Of a DNA stretch of 64,000 nucleotides, positions 9,053 to 16,912 are shown piece after piece. The stretch's first letter is position 1. Each line of letters opens with the position of its first letter. Both the position numbers and the translations under genes were made by a program. The stretch is taken from NCBI RefSeq assembly GCF_050627025.1, contig NZ_CP192472.1, one strand, 5' to 3'. The notes beneath the pieces are model-generated. The model was not told the DNA's origin. It was given only the letters and a program-made list of their open reading frames with translations, and did not search any database. The stretch comes from Variovorax paradoxus_P. GTDB lineage: Bacteria > Pseudomonadota > Gammaproteobacteria > Burkholderiales > Burkholderiaceae_C.

Positions 9053-9733
9053 CTAGGCCGATGCGGCCGTACGCACCCTGCGTGCGACGTGCACCGGCCG
9101 GGGTGAGGGCTTTTTTGCCGCCGGGGGCTTCTTCATTACTTCCGAAGCCACCCGCAAGTCCTTGAGCCAGGCTTCCCACGCGGCCTCCCTTTGCTCAGGG
9201 TCGCCGCGCAGCAGGGCCGAAGGGTGCAGCGTCACCAGCACACGATGGCCGGCGGCGTTCTCCTGCCACTGGCCCCGTTCCTTCATGACAGCCACTGGCC
9301 GGCCCAGCAGTGAGCGTGCCGCAGTGCCGCCCAGCGCGATGAAGGCGCGCGGCCGCACGAGTTCTATTTCGCTTTCGAGCCAATGCCTGCAGGCTTCGGC
9401 CTCGCGCTGGCCCGGCGTCTTGTGGATGCGGCGTTTGCCGCGCAGTTCGTATTTGAAATGCTTGACCGCATTGGTCACATAGAGCTTGTCGCGCGACCAG
9501 CCGAGCTCGGCCACGGCGCGGTCGAACAGCTTGCCGGCAGGGCCCACGAAGGGGCGGCCCACAAGGTCTTCCTTGTCGCCGGGCTGCTCGCCCACGACCA
9601 TGAGCACGGCGCCCACCGGCCCTTCGCCGAAGACCGATTGCGTTGCGGGCTCGCCCAGCGGGCACTCCCGGCAGGCGTCGGTGGCAATGCTCAGCGCCTT
9701 CAGCGCGGCTGTGGCTTCGTTGCGGTGAGACAC
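9053..9733 (-). CDS. udgX: UdgX-type uracil-DNA glycosylase
   Basis: 226 aa. Uracil-DNA glycosylase superfamily with family-4-like motifs GEQPGD (48-53), GRPFVGPAG and HPSALLR. The inserted KRRIH loop (His104) is the hallmark of UdgX, whose His forms a covalent bond with the abasic site after uracil removal. Cys21 and Cys24 (CRECP) and Cys115 are candidate Fe-S ligands. The C-terminal ~25 residues are a basic Lys/Arg/Ala/Pro tail. It is convergent with the helicase-alkB operon (11 nt apart), which places three DNA repair genes together; I saw no LexA box of its own in the short upstream gap. UdgX assignment rests on the KRRIH motif. Confidence 0.92.
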   Translation of the reverse strand: MSHRNEATAALKALSIATDACRECPLGEPATQSVFGEGPVGAVLMVVGEQPGDKEDLVGRPFVGPAGKLFDRAVAELGWSRDKLYVTNAVKHFKYELRGKRRIHKTPGQREAEACRHWLESEIELVRPRAFIALGGTAARSLLGRPVAVMKERGQWQENAAGHRVLVTLHPSALLRGDPEQREAAWEAWLKDLRVASEVMKKPPAAKKPSPRPVHVARRVRTAASA

Positions 9734-9769
9734 GGTCGAGACGTATTCGTGGGCAGGAGCCGCTCCGCG

Positions 9770-9958
9770 TCAGTGCCCGGCACCGCCGCGGCGCGACTGG
9801 GTCTGGTTGTTGCCGCCGACATGGCTTTCACGGTCGTGGCGGCTTTCGGCGGTGCGGCGCGGCTCGTTGATCGGCGTGGGGCTCTGGTTGCCTGCCTTGT
9901 TGCGGTCGGTTGGGAGCGAACCGCGTTCATCGGGGGTGTTGGGATTCGTCTTCGACAT
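9770..9958 (-). CDS. Small hydrophilic protein, probably disordered
   Basis: 62 aa. The ATG at 9956-9958 follows an AAGGAG site, which argues that it is real; the frame stays open upstream but without a better start. The protein is rich in Asn, Thr, Ser, Arg and Pro, has no membrane segment or Cys, and ends with RRGGAGH. It resembles short stress-associated hydrophilic proteins common in Burkholderiales, but I do not recognise a family. It lies 36 nt upstream of udgX on the same strand and could be co-transcribed. Confidence 0.65.
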   Translation of the reverse strand: MSKTNPNTPDERGSLPTDRNKAGNQSPTPINEPRRTAESRHDRESHVGGNNQTQSRRGGAGH

Positions 9959-10131
9959 GAATTGCTCCTTGAAAAAGTGCGTGGATATGCATTTCTCTGC
10001 GCGGCACGACGCCGCCGGTGTGGGAATAGACCCACGACGGGCGTCGTCCAACCCGGGCGCCTGCGGCTGCGGTGGGCAACTAGCTTTTCAACCATGCAAA
10101 TTCTTGTTGGTAGCTGTCGGAAGGAGCACGC

Positions 10132-10992
10132 ATGACGTACGTCGTCCTGGGCGCGACCGGGCATGTCGGCTCGGCGCTGGTTTCTGCGCTGCTTGCGCAA
10201 GGCGAAAAGGTGACAGCGGTTACGCGCAACAGTGCCCACGCCGAAGCCCTGCGCCGGCAGGGCGCCAGCATTGCGGAAGCCGACGTGTTCGACGTGCCTT
10301 CGCTGCGCCGGGTGGTGGCCGCAGGCAAGCGCCTGTTTCTGCTCAACCCGCCGGCCCCACCTTCCACCGACACCGCTGCCGAGGAGCAAAGGAGCCTGGA
10401 TTGCATCCTTGAAGCGATCGAAGGCTTGCCCTTGGAGAAGATCGTCGCCGAGTCCACCTACGGCGCGCAGCCTGGCGACCGCATCGGCGACCTCGATGTG
10501 CTCTACCGCATGGAGCAGGCGCTTGCTGCCCAGCCGGCGCCCGTGAGCGCGATTCGCGCGGCGTACTACATGAGCAACTGGGACGCGTCGCTGGAAACAG
10601 CGCAAAGCGAAGGCAAGCTGCACAGCATGTACCCGCCCGACTTCAAGCTGCCCATGGTGGCGCCGCGCGATCTTGGCGAGTTTGCGGCGCGGCTCATGCT
10701 CTCCGGAGCTGAGTCTTCCGGCCCGCACTATGTCGAGGGGCCCGAGCGCTATTCGCCAGGCGATGTTGCAGAGGCTTTTGCGCGTGCGCTCGGCCGCCCG
10801 GTTGAGGTGGTGGTCACGCCGCCCGAGCAATGGGAGCAGGCATTCCGTTCGATGGGGTTTTCAGAGGCCGGCGCACGGTCGTACGCCGCGATGACGCGCC
10901 TCACTCTCGACAATAAGGAAGAGCCTGAACACTCCGAAAGGGGCGCAATTTCATTGGGCGAATACATCTCGGCGCTGGTCCAAAAGAAGTAG
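10132..10992 (+). CDS. NmrA-like NAD(P)-binding Rossmann protein
   Basis: 286 aa. The N-terminus VVLGATGHVGSAL is the GxxGxxG dinucleotide-binding loop of the atypical short-chain dehydrogenases (NmrA/azoreductase-like quinone oxidoreductase group). The usual catalytic Tyr-Lys pair of classical SDRs is not evident, as is common in NmrA-like sensors. A strong AAGGAG precedes the ATG. It stands alone between udgX and the biotin genes. Possible roles are redox sensing or NADPH-dependent reduction; the substrate is not predictable. Confidence 0.88.
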   Translation: MTYVVLGATGHVGSALVSALLAQGEKVTAVTRNSAHAEALRRQGASIAEADVFDVPSLRRVVAAGKRLFLLNPPAPPSTDTAAEEQRSLDCILEAIEGLPLEKIVAESTYGAQPGDRIGDLDVLYRMEQALAAQPAPVSAIRAAYYMSNWDASLETAQSEGKLHSMYPPDFKLPMVAPRDLGEFAARLMLSGAESSGPHYVEGPERYSPGDVAEAFARALGRPVEVVVTPPEQWEQAFRSMGFSEAGARSYAAMTRLTLDNKEEPEHSERGAISLGEYISALVQKK

Positions 10993-11291
10993 CGACGGGG
11001 TTGCTTTCCAACCCTGGCGCCGTGAGTTTTTGAGATCGGCCAACAGGCTGTCCGATAACCGTATCAACCAGGGGGAGGCCGGCGGGGCTTCGACACTTTG
11101 CAACTATCTTTATCGGCTGTAAGACAACTTGCATGTCCGTCGCGCGGTGCCGTGCACGCGCGATGCCGACTTTTGCGCGACCTTGATTTGAACCGGCGCG
11201 CTACATCGGCCAACGCCGCTCAAACACCGCACATCACGCATCCGATTTGGCGGTTTGCCGCGGCTGATGCCCGTCGATACGATCCCGCGCC
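10993..11291. other. Gene-free stretch upstream of bioA
   Basis: About 300 bases with no supported gene. It must carry the bioA promoter. I looked for a BirA-type operator (TTGTAAAC with its inverted partner) and did not find a convincing one; TTGCAA and TGTAAG occur near 11100-11125 but are not paired well enough to call. Confidence 0.5.
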
Positions 11292-12710
11292 TTGCCTCAC
11301 AGGATTACGCGGATGCCTCCAACGATTACCTCTTGCCCAACGCCCGCGCCGTCGAAAAACGCCGAATGGCAACAGCGCAGCAAGCGCCACGTGTGGCATC
11401 CGTGCACGCAGAGCATCCGGCTGGAAGCCGTCCCGCCGCTGCCGATCGCGCGCGGGGAGGGCATCTGGCTTTACGACCATGACGGCCGCCGCTACCTCGA
11501 CGCGACGAGCTCGTGGTGGGTCAATCTTTTCGGCCATGCGCACCCCGCCATCAACGCTGCGCTGAAAGACCAGCTCGACACGCTCTCGCATGTGATGCTC
11601 GCGGGCTGCACGCATGCGCCTGCCGTCGAATTGGCCGAGCGGCTTGCCGAGCTCACCGGCCATGCGCTGGGCCATTGCTTCTACGCCTCCGACGGCGCTT
11701 CGGCGGTGGAGATCGCCTTGAAGATGAGCTTTCATGCATGGCGCAATGCGGGCCTAGGCGGCAAGCGCAGCTTTGTCGCGTTGCGCAACGGCTACCACGG
11801 CGAAACGCTGGGCGCCCTGCATGTGACCGACGTGCCGGTGTTCCGCGACGCCTATGCGCCGCTGCTTGCGAATGCGCATCTGGTTGCCTCGCCAGATGCC
11901 CGGAGCGCGCGGCAGGGCGAAGACGCTGCCGATGTGGCGCGGCGTGCTGCAGCCCAACTCGAGGCGCTGCTGGCGCAAAGCCACGCATCGATTGCCGCCG
12001 TGATCGTCGAGCCGCTGGTGCAGTGCGCCACCGGCATGGCAATGCACGACCCCGAATACCTGCGCCTGGTGCGCGCGCTGTGCGACCGCTACGGCGTGCA
12101 TCTCATCGCAGATGAAATTGCCGTGGGCTGCGGCCGCACCGGCAGCTTCTTTGCGTGCGAGCAGGCCGGCATCTGGCCGGACTTTCTTTGCCTCTCCAAG
12201 GGCATCAGCGGCGGTTACCTGCCGTTGGCGCTGGTAATGACGCGCGATGCAATCTACGAAGGCTTTGTGGACGACGACGTGGCGCGCAGTTTTTTGCACT
12301 CGCATTCGTATACCGGCAACGCGCTGGCCTGCCGGGCGGCCATTGCGACGCTCGACCTGTTCGAACGCGACGACGCATTGCGGCACAACCGCGCCCGCGC
12401 CGAACGGCTGATAGGCCGCTTGCGCGAAGGGCTGGGCGGCATGCCCATCGACCACCTGCGCCAGCGCGGAATGATCACCGCCTTCGACGTGCGCGAGCCC
12501 GGTGGCCGGTTTGCCGAGCGCTTTCATTTGGCGGCGCGGGCAAACGGGCTATTGATGCGGCCCATCGGAGCCACGGTGTACCTGATGCCGCCGTACACGA
12601 TTGGAGACGGCGAGATCGACTGGCTGGTCGATGCCACGCTGGACACACTGCGTGCGCTTGACGTGCCCGACTGCGCGGAACAAGAAGGCCGCAATGTCGC
12701 GCTTGCTTGA
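11292..12710 (+). CDS. bioA: Adenosylmethionine-8-amino-7-oxononanoate aminotransferase
   Basis: Up to 472 aa. PLP fold-type I class III aminotransferase making 7,8-diaminopelargonate from KAPA with SAM as amino donor. BioA features: SSWWVN near the N-terminus (substrate-binding Trp residues), NGYHGETLG, IADEIAVGCGRTG, and the PLP lysine in CLSKGISGGY. ATG 11292 or the in-frame ATG at 11313 is the start; neither has a strong ribosome site, so the first ~25 residues are uncertain. It overlaps bioF by 17 nt, and bioF overlaps bioD, giving a tight bioA-bioF-bioD operon. bioB and bioC/bioH are not in the window. Confidence 0.96.
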   Translation: MPHRITRMPPTITSCPTPAPSKNAEWQQRSKRHVWHPCTQSIRLEAVPPLPIARGEGIWLYDHDGRRYLDATSSWWVNLFGHAHPAINAALKDQLDTLSHVMLAGCTHAPAVELAERLAELTGHALGHCFYASDGASAVEIALKMSFHAWRNAGLGGKRSFVALRNGYHGETLGALHVTDVPVFRDAYAPLLANAHLVASPDARSARQGEDAADVARRAAAQLEALLAQSHASIAAVIVEPLVQCATGMAMHDPEYLRLVRALCDRYGVHLIADEIAVGCGRTGSFFACEQAGIWPDFLCLSKGISGGYLPLALVMTRDAIYEGFVDDDVARSFLHSHSYTGNALACRAAIATLDLFERDDALRHNRARAERLIGRLREGLGGMPIDHLRQRGMITAFDVREPGGRFAERFHLAARANGLLMRPIGATVYLMPPYTIGDGEIDWLVDATLDTLRALDVPDCAEQEGRNVALA

Positions 12711-13926
12711 ACGCCTGGCGGGCGAAATTGCAGCGCTCGATGCGCAGTCGCTCCGCCGCAGCCGGCAAATTGCCGAGACAGCCTGCGCGCCCCGGCAGAG
12801 GCTGACCCTTGCCGGCGCACATGCGCAGCGCGACATGCTGTGCTTCAGCAGCAATGACTACCTAGGCCTTGCCGCTCATCCGGCGCTGGCGGCCGCATTG
12901 GCTGAAGGAGCGTCGCGCTACGGCACGGGCAGCGGTGGTTCGCACCTGGTGCTTGGCCACTCGCGCGCGCACGCGGCGCTGGAGGAGCGGCTGGGCGACT
13001 GGCTGGTGCCGTTCATTCCCGAGGCGCGCAGCCTTTTCTTCTGCACGGGCTACATGGCCAACCTTGCGGTGCTGTCGGCGCTTGGCGGCGCCGAGGCGGT
13101 GATATTTTCGGAGTCGCTCAACCATGCGTCGCTGATCGACGGCGCGCGGCTGGCCAAGGCGCGGGTCGAGCGCTATCCGCATTGCGACCTGGCCGCGCTC
13201 GAGGCGCAGCTTGGCGCCTGCGATGCGCCCGTCAAGCTCATCGTGAGCGATGCGGTCTTCAGCATGGACGGCAACATTGCGCCGGTGGCCGGGCTGCTTG
13301 CGCTGGCGGAGCGCCACGACGCCTGGCTGGTGCTCGACGACGCGCATGGCTTCGGCGTGCTGGGCGCCACCGGGCGCGGCGTGCTGCAGGCAGAAGGCCT
13401 GCGCTCGGAGCGGCTGGTGCTTGTGGGCACGCTCGGCAAGGCGGCCGGGGTTTCGGGCGCGTTCGTGGCGGCGCACCGCACCGTGGTCGATTACCTGGTG
13501 CAGAGGGCGCGGCCGTACATCTTTACCACCGCCGCGCCGCCCGCCGTTGCGCATGCGCTGCTCGCCAGCCTCACGCTGATAGAAGGCGAGGAAGGCGATG
13601 CGCGCCGGGCCGGCCTGAAGGCACGCATCGCCCAACTGCGCGGGGGCCTCGAGGCCATCTTGCCGCCGGACGGCAGGGCCTGGCTGCCCGATTCGCCCAC
13701 TGCGATCCAGCCGCTGATCGTCGGCAGCAATGCGAGCGCAATGTCGATGATGGAACGGCTCGATGCCCAAGGCCTGCGCGTTGGCGCCATTCGCCCGCCG
13801 ACGGTGCCCGTTGGCACCGCACGCCTGCGGATCACACTTTCAGCCAGCCACACCGAGGCCGATGTGGCGCGCCTGGTCGATGCATTGGGTGTTGCCCTGG
13901 CGCAGCAGCAAAGGGTGCACCCATGA
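12694..13926 (+). CDS. bioF: 8-amino-7-oxononanoate synthase
   Basis: 410 aa. PLP-dependent alpha-oxoamine synthase condensing pimeloyl-ACP/CoA with alanine. Family marks are FSSNDYLGLA, GTGSGGSHLVLGH, VLDDAHGFGVLG and the PLP lysine region LVGTLGKAAGVSG. The ATG at 12694 lies 17 nt before the bioA stop, so translation is coupled. Length and motif order are normal for BioF. The 3' end forms an ATGA overlap with bioD. Confidence 0.96.
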   Translation: MSRLLERLAGEIAALDAQSLRRSRQIAETACAPRQRLTLAGAHAQRDMLCFSSNDYLGLAAHPALAAALAEGASRYGTGSGGSHLVLGHSRAHAALEERLGDWLVPFIPEARSLFFCTGYMANLAVLSALGGAEAVIFSESLNHASLIDGARLAKARVERYPHCDLAALEAQLGACDAPVKLIVSDAVFSMDGNIAPVAGLLALAERHDAWLVLDDAHGFGVLGATGRGVLQAEGLRSERLVLVGTLGKAAGVSGAFVAAHRTVVDYLVQRARPYIFTTAAPPAVAHALLASLTLIEGEEGDARRAGLKARIAQLRGGLEAILPPDGRAWLPDSPTAIQPLIVGSNASAMSMMERLDAQGLRVGAIRPPTVPVGTARLRITLSASHTEADVARLVDALGVALAQQQRVHP

Positions 13927-14645
13927 CGCTCCGCCGCTGGTTCGTTACCGGCACCGACACGGGGGTCGGCAAGACGCTGGTCAGCAGCGCGATGCTGAGC
14001 TTGCTGGCCGAGTCGGGCGTGCGTGCAATCGGCATGAAGCCGGTGGCCGCGGGGCTGGACCTGGTCGATGGCGCGTGGCGCAACGAAGACGTCGAGCAAC
14101 TGCACGCCGCTGGCAACGTTGATGCGCCATTGGCCCTGCGCTGCCCCTACCTGCTGCGCGCGCCGATGTCGCCGCACCTGGCGGCTCGGGAAGAGGGCAT
14201 TCGCATCGAGTTGCCGCCGCTGCTGTCGGCCTTTGCGGCGTTGTCGCAGCGTGCCGATGCGGTGGTGGTCGAAGGCGTGGGCGGGTTCTGCGTGCCGTTC
14301 TGCGACGACCTCGACAGCGCGGACCTGGCCGTGGCGCTGGACTTGCCCGTGGTGCTGGTGGTCGGGCTGCGCCTGGGTTGCCTGAACCACGCGCTGCTCA
14401 CTGCGGAGGCCATCCGGGCGAGGGGGCTCGTGCTGGCGGGTTGGGTCGCGAGCATCGTCGAGCCGGGCATGCTGGCGCCCGAGGCCAATCTGCAGACGCT
14501 GCGCGGCCGGCTCGGTGCGCCCTTGCTAGGTGTGGTGCCTCACCTGGCAGAGGCTTCTGCGGCAAGCGCTGCGCGGTACCTCGACCTGCGTGCACTGCGC
14601 GCCACCGCGGCGCACGCGGCGAGGCGCTCAGCCGCGCTGGCCTGA
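13923..14645 (+). CDS. bioD: Dethiobiotin synthetase
   Basis: 240 aa. ATP-dependent carboxylase that closes the ureido ring of dethiobiotin. The P-loop FVTGTDTGVGKT is at the N-terminus, followed by the substrate Lys in GMKPVAAG and the VVVEGVGG motif. ATG 13923 overlaps the bioF stop (ATGA). The last 18 nt overlap tail-to-tail with the convergent aldo/keto reductase gene, so there is no room for a terminator between the two. Confidence 0.96.
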   Translation: MTLRRWFVTGTDTGVGKTLVSSAMLSLLAESGVRAIGMKPVAAGLDLVDGAWRNEDVEQLHAAGNVDAPLALRCPYLLRAPMSPHLAAREEGIRIELPPLLSAFAALSQRADAVVVEGVGGFCVPFCDDLDSADLAVALDLPVVLVVGLRLGCLNHALLTAEAIRARGLVLAGWVASIVEPGMLAPEANLQTLRGRLGAPLLGVVPHLAEASAASAARYLDLRALRATAAHAARRSAALA

Positions 14646-15677
14646 TTCGGCCAGGCGCTTCGCCCGCGCGCCGCCCTGGCGCTCGAGCATCCAGCCCGGA
14701 TACTCCGACGGCAGAGCGCTTACCTTGTCGAGCCGCGCCAGCTCATCGGCGGTGAGCCGTATGGCAGTTGCGGCAATGTTGTCGTCGAGCTGCTCGACGC
14801 GCTTGGCGCCGACGATCACGCTGGTTACCACCTGCTGGTGCAGCAGCCATGCCAGCGCGATCTGCGCGACCGACACCTTGCGCGCCTCGGCCAGCTCGCG
14901 CATCGCGTCGATGCAGTCGTAGGCCCGTTCGACGTTGACCGGGGGAAAGTCGAAAGTGGTGCGGCGGCTGCCTTTTTCGGCTTCAGTGTTGCGCCCGTAC
15001 TTGCCGCTCAGCAGGCCGCCCGCCAGCGGGCTCCAGACCATCAGGCCGACGTTTTCGCTCTGCAGCATGGGCGCCAGCTCGCGCTCCAGGTCGCGGCCCG
15101 CAATGGTGTAGTAGGCCTGCAGCGATTCGAAGCGCGCCAGGCCTTGCCGCTCGGCAATGCCCAGCGCCTTCATGATCTGCCAGGCGGCCCAGTTCGAAAC
15201 GCCCACATAGCGCACGTGGCCCTGCTGTACAAGGTTGTCCAGCGCGCGCACCGTTTCTTCGATGGGCGTTACCGGGTCGAAGCCGTGGATCTGGTACAGG
15301 TCGATATGGTCCAGCTGCAGGCGCTTGAGGCTGGCCTTCACGCCGTCCATGATGTGATAGCGCGAGGCGCCCGCCGCATTGGGTGTCTTGCCGGCTTCGC
15401 CGAAGACCTTGGTGGCGACAACCACGTTTTCGCGCGGCACCTTGAGGTTCTTCAGCGCCTGGCCGGTAATGGTTTCCGAGAGGCCTTCGGAGTACACGTC
15501 GGCGGTGTCGATGAAGTTGATTCCCGCGTCCAGCGCACGGCCGACGAGGCTCTCGGCCTCGGACTGCTGGAGGTTGCCGATGTGGCCCCAGATGCCGCTT
15601 GCGCCGCCGAAGGTCATGGTGCCGAGGCAGAGCTCGGAAACGAACAGGCCGGTGCGGCCGAACTTGCGATATTGCAT
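14628..15677 (-). CDS. Aldo/keto reductase
   Basis: 349 aa, TIM-barrel NADPH-dependent oxidoreductase. It begins MQYRKFGRTGL, has the catalytic Asp/Tyr in DTADVYSEG, the Lys in VATKVFG, His in YQIHGFDP and the cofactor motif VIVGAKRVEQL near the C-terminus. I chose ATG 15675-15677; the frame is open upstream into the divergent regulator gene's leader but the family starts here. It is divergent from an AraC regulator (220 nt apart), a pairing common for this subfamily, so the regulator probably controls it. Carbonyl substrate unknown. Confidence 0.93.
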   Translation of the reverse strand: MQYRKFGRTGLFVSELCLGTMTFGGASGIWGHIGNLQQSEAESLVGRALDAGINFIDTADVYSEGLSETITGQALKNLKVPRENVVVATKVFGEAGKTPNAAGASRYHIMDGVKASLKRLQLDHIDLYQIHGFDPVTPIEETVRALDNLVQQGHVRYVGVSNWAAWQIMKALGIAERQGLARFESLQAYYTIAGRDLERELAPMLQSENVGLMVWSPLAGGLLSGKYGRNTEAEKGSRRTTFDFPPVNVERAYDCIDAMRELAEARKVSVAQIALAWLLHQQVVTSVIVGAKRVEQLDDNIAATAIRLTADELARLDKVSALPSEYPGWMLERQGGARAKRLAESGQRG

Positions 15678-15852
15678 GGAGAAGGTCCTTTGCGTTGCTT
15701 TTGCGGGGAGAGGCTGCCGGCAAAAAGTATCCGCCCGCAGCCACCGGCGCGACGAGCGCGTTTCTGCAAAGTCTTTGCCTAATTCTCCAGACCTCGGTTC
15801 AGGCCCGTGCACATTTGCAAGCGTGGCGCTAAGCTGTAACCACCCGATCCTC

Positions 15853-15871
15853 CACGGTGCGTGGCACCGTG
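15853..15871. promoter_or_regulatory. Palindrome in the AKR/AraC intergenic region, candidate operator
   Basis: CACGGTGC, a 3-nt spacer (GTG) and GCACCGTG form a perfect 8-bp inverted repeat, 27 nt before the AraC-type gene start. Its place between divergent genes suggests an operator or autoregulatory site; a hairpin in the regulator's leader is the alternative. Confidence 0.45.
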
Positions 15872-15897
15872 AAATCAACCGCGACAAAGCCCTGAAC

Positions 15898-16893
15898 ATG
15901 TCCGACGAAACACCCGAAACCACTGCCGCCATTGCCCAGCCAATGCCCCTGGAGCCCGAGCTCGACGAGGCCCGCAAGGAACTGGTGGCGCTGATCAACC
16001 GCATCACGGGCGGGCGCGACGGCACCGTGGAAACGCCGGTCGCCGGCCTGCAGGTGTTCTGCATTAGCAAGCCCGACGGTCCCAAGCACGCCTTTGCAAC
16101 CCCGGCGCTCGGGCTCATAGCGCAGGGCTCCAAGCGAATCATCGTGGGCGACGACATCTATGTGTACGACCCCATGCACTACCTGGTGACCTCGGTCGAC
16201 CTGCCGGTGTGCGGCCAGGTGCGCCTGACGAGCGACAACGAACCTTACCTGGGCGTGCGGCTGGAGCTGGCCATCGACGATATCGGCGAGCTCATCGGCG
16301 ACGAGAAGCTGCCCGCCAAGGCCAACGCGCCCGCATCGCGCGGCATGTATGTCAACCGCATTGCCATGCCGGTGCTGGAGCCGGTGCTTCGGCTGCTGCG
16401 CCTGGCTGAAACGCCGGAGGACGTGCCGATCATGGCGCCGCTCATCAAGCGCGAGATCATGTACCGCCTGCTGGTGAACGGCGAGGGCGCGCGCCTGCGG
16501 CAGATTGCGCTGCAGGACAGCCACACCCAGCGCATTGCCAAGGCCATCAGCGCGCTGCGCATCAACTATGCACAGTCGCTGCGCATCGAGGACATGGCGC
16601 GCGCCGTGCACATGAGCGTGTCGTCGTTCCACCATCATTTCAAGGCCGTGACGGCGATGAGCCCGCTGCAATACCAGAAGCAGCTGCGCCTGCAGGAGGC
16701 GCGCCGCCAGATGCTGATGGCCGGCGCCGACGTGGCGAGTGCCGCGCACAACGTGGGCTACGAAAGCCCGTCGCAATTTGCCCGCGAGTACGGTCGCATG
16801 TTCGGCGCGCCGCCGCTGCGCGACAAGCGTCGCTGGCTCAGCGACGCGGAGAACGATGCGCAGCTGGGCGGCGCGGCCATGGCCGCTGCCTGA
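15898..16893 (+). CDS. AraC-family transcriptional regulator (AraC_N type)
   Basis: 331 aa. The N-terminal half matches the AraC_N effector-domain type (FCISKPDGPK..., PALGLIAQGSK, YDPMHYLVTSVDLP), and the C-terminal ~100 residues contain two helix-turn-helix units, the second ending in VGYESPSQFAREYGRMFG. ATG 15898 is chosen for the family-like N-terminus; there is no strong ribosome site. Divergent from an aldo/keto reductase, its likely target, with a perfect palindrome in its leader. The inducer is unknown; related regulators respond to electrophilic or carbonyl compounds, which would fit the neighbour. Confidence 0.93.
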   Translation: MSDETPETTAAIAQPMPLEPELDEARKELVALINRITGGRDGTVETPVAGLQVFCISKPDGPKHAFATPALGLIAQGSKRIIVGDDIYVYDPMHYLVTSVDLPVCGQVRLTSDNEPYLGVRLELAIDDIGELIGDEKLPAKANAPASRGMYVNRIAMPVLEPVLRLLRLAETPEDVPIMAPLIKREIMYRLLVNGEGARLRQIALQDSHTQRIAKAISALRINYAQSLRIEDMARAVHMSVSSFHHHFKAVTAMSPLQYQKQLRLQEARRQMLMAGADVASAAHNVGYESPSQFAREYGRMFGAPPLRDKRRWLSDAENDAQLGGAAMAAA

Positions 16894-16912
16894 CATTTGC
16901 GCTGGCGGCGGC

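Noticed and set aside
10993..11291. BirA operator before bioA
   Set aside because: TTGCAA and TGTAAG-like pieces are present but do not form the required inverted pair at correct spacing.
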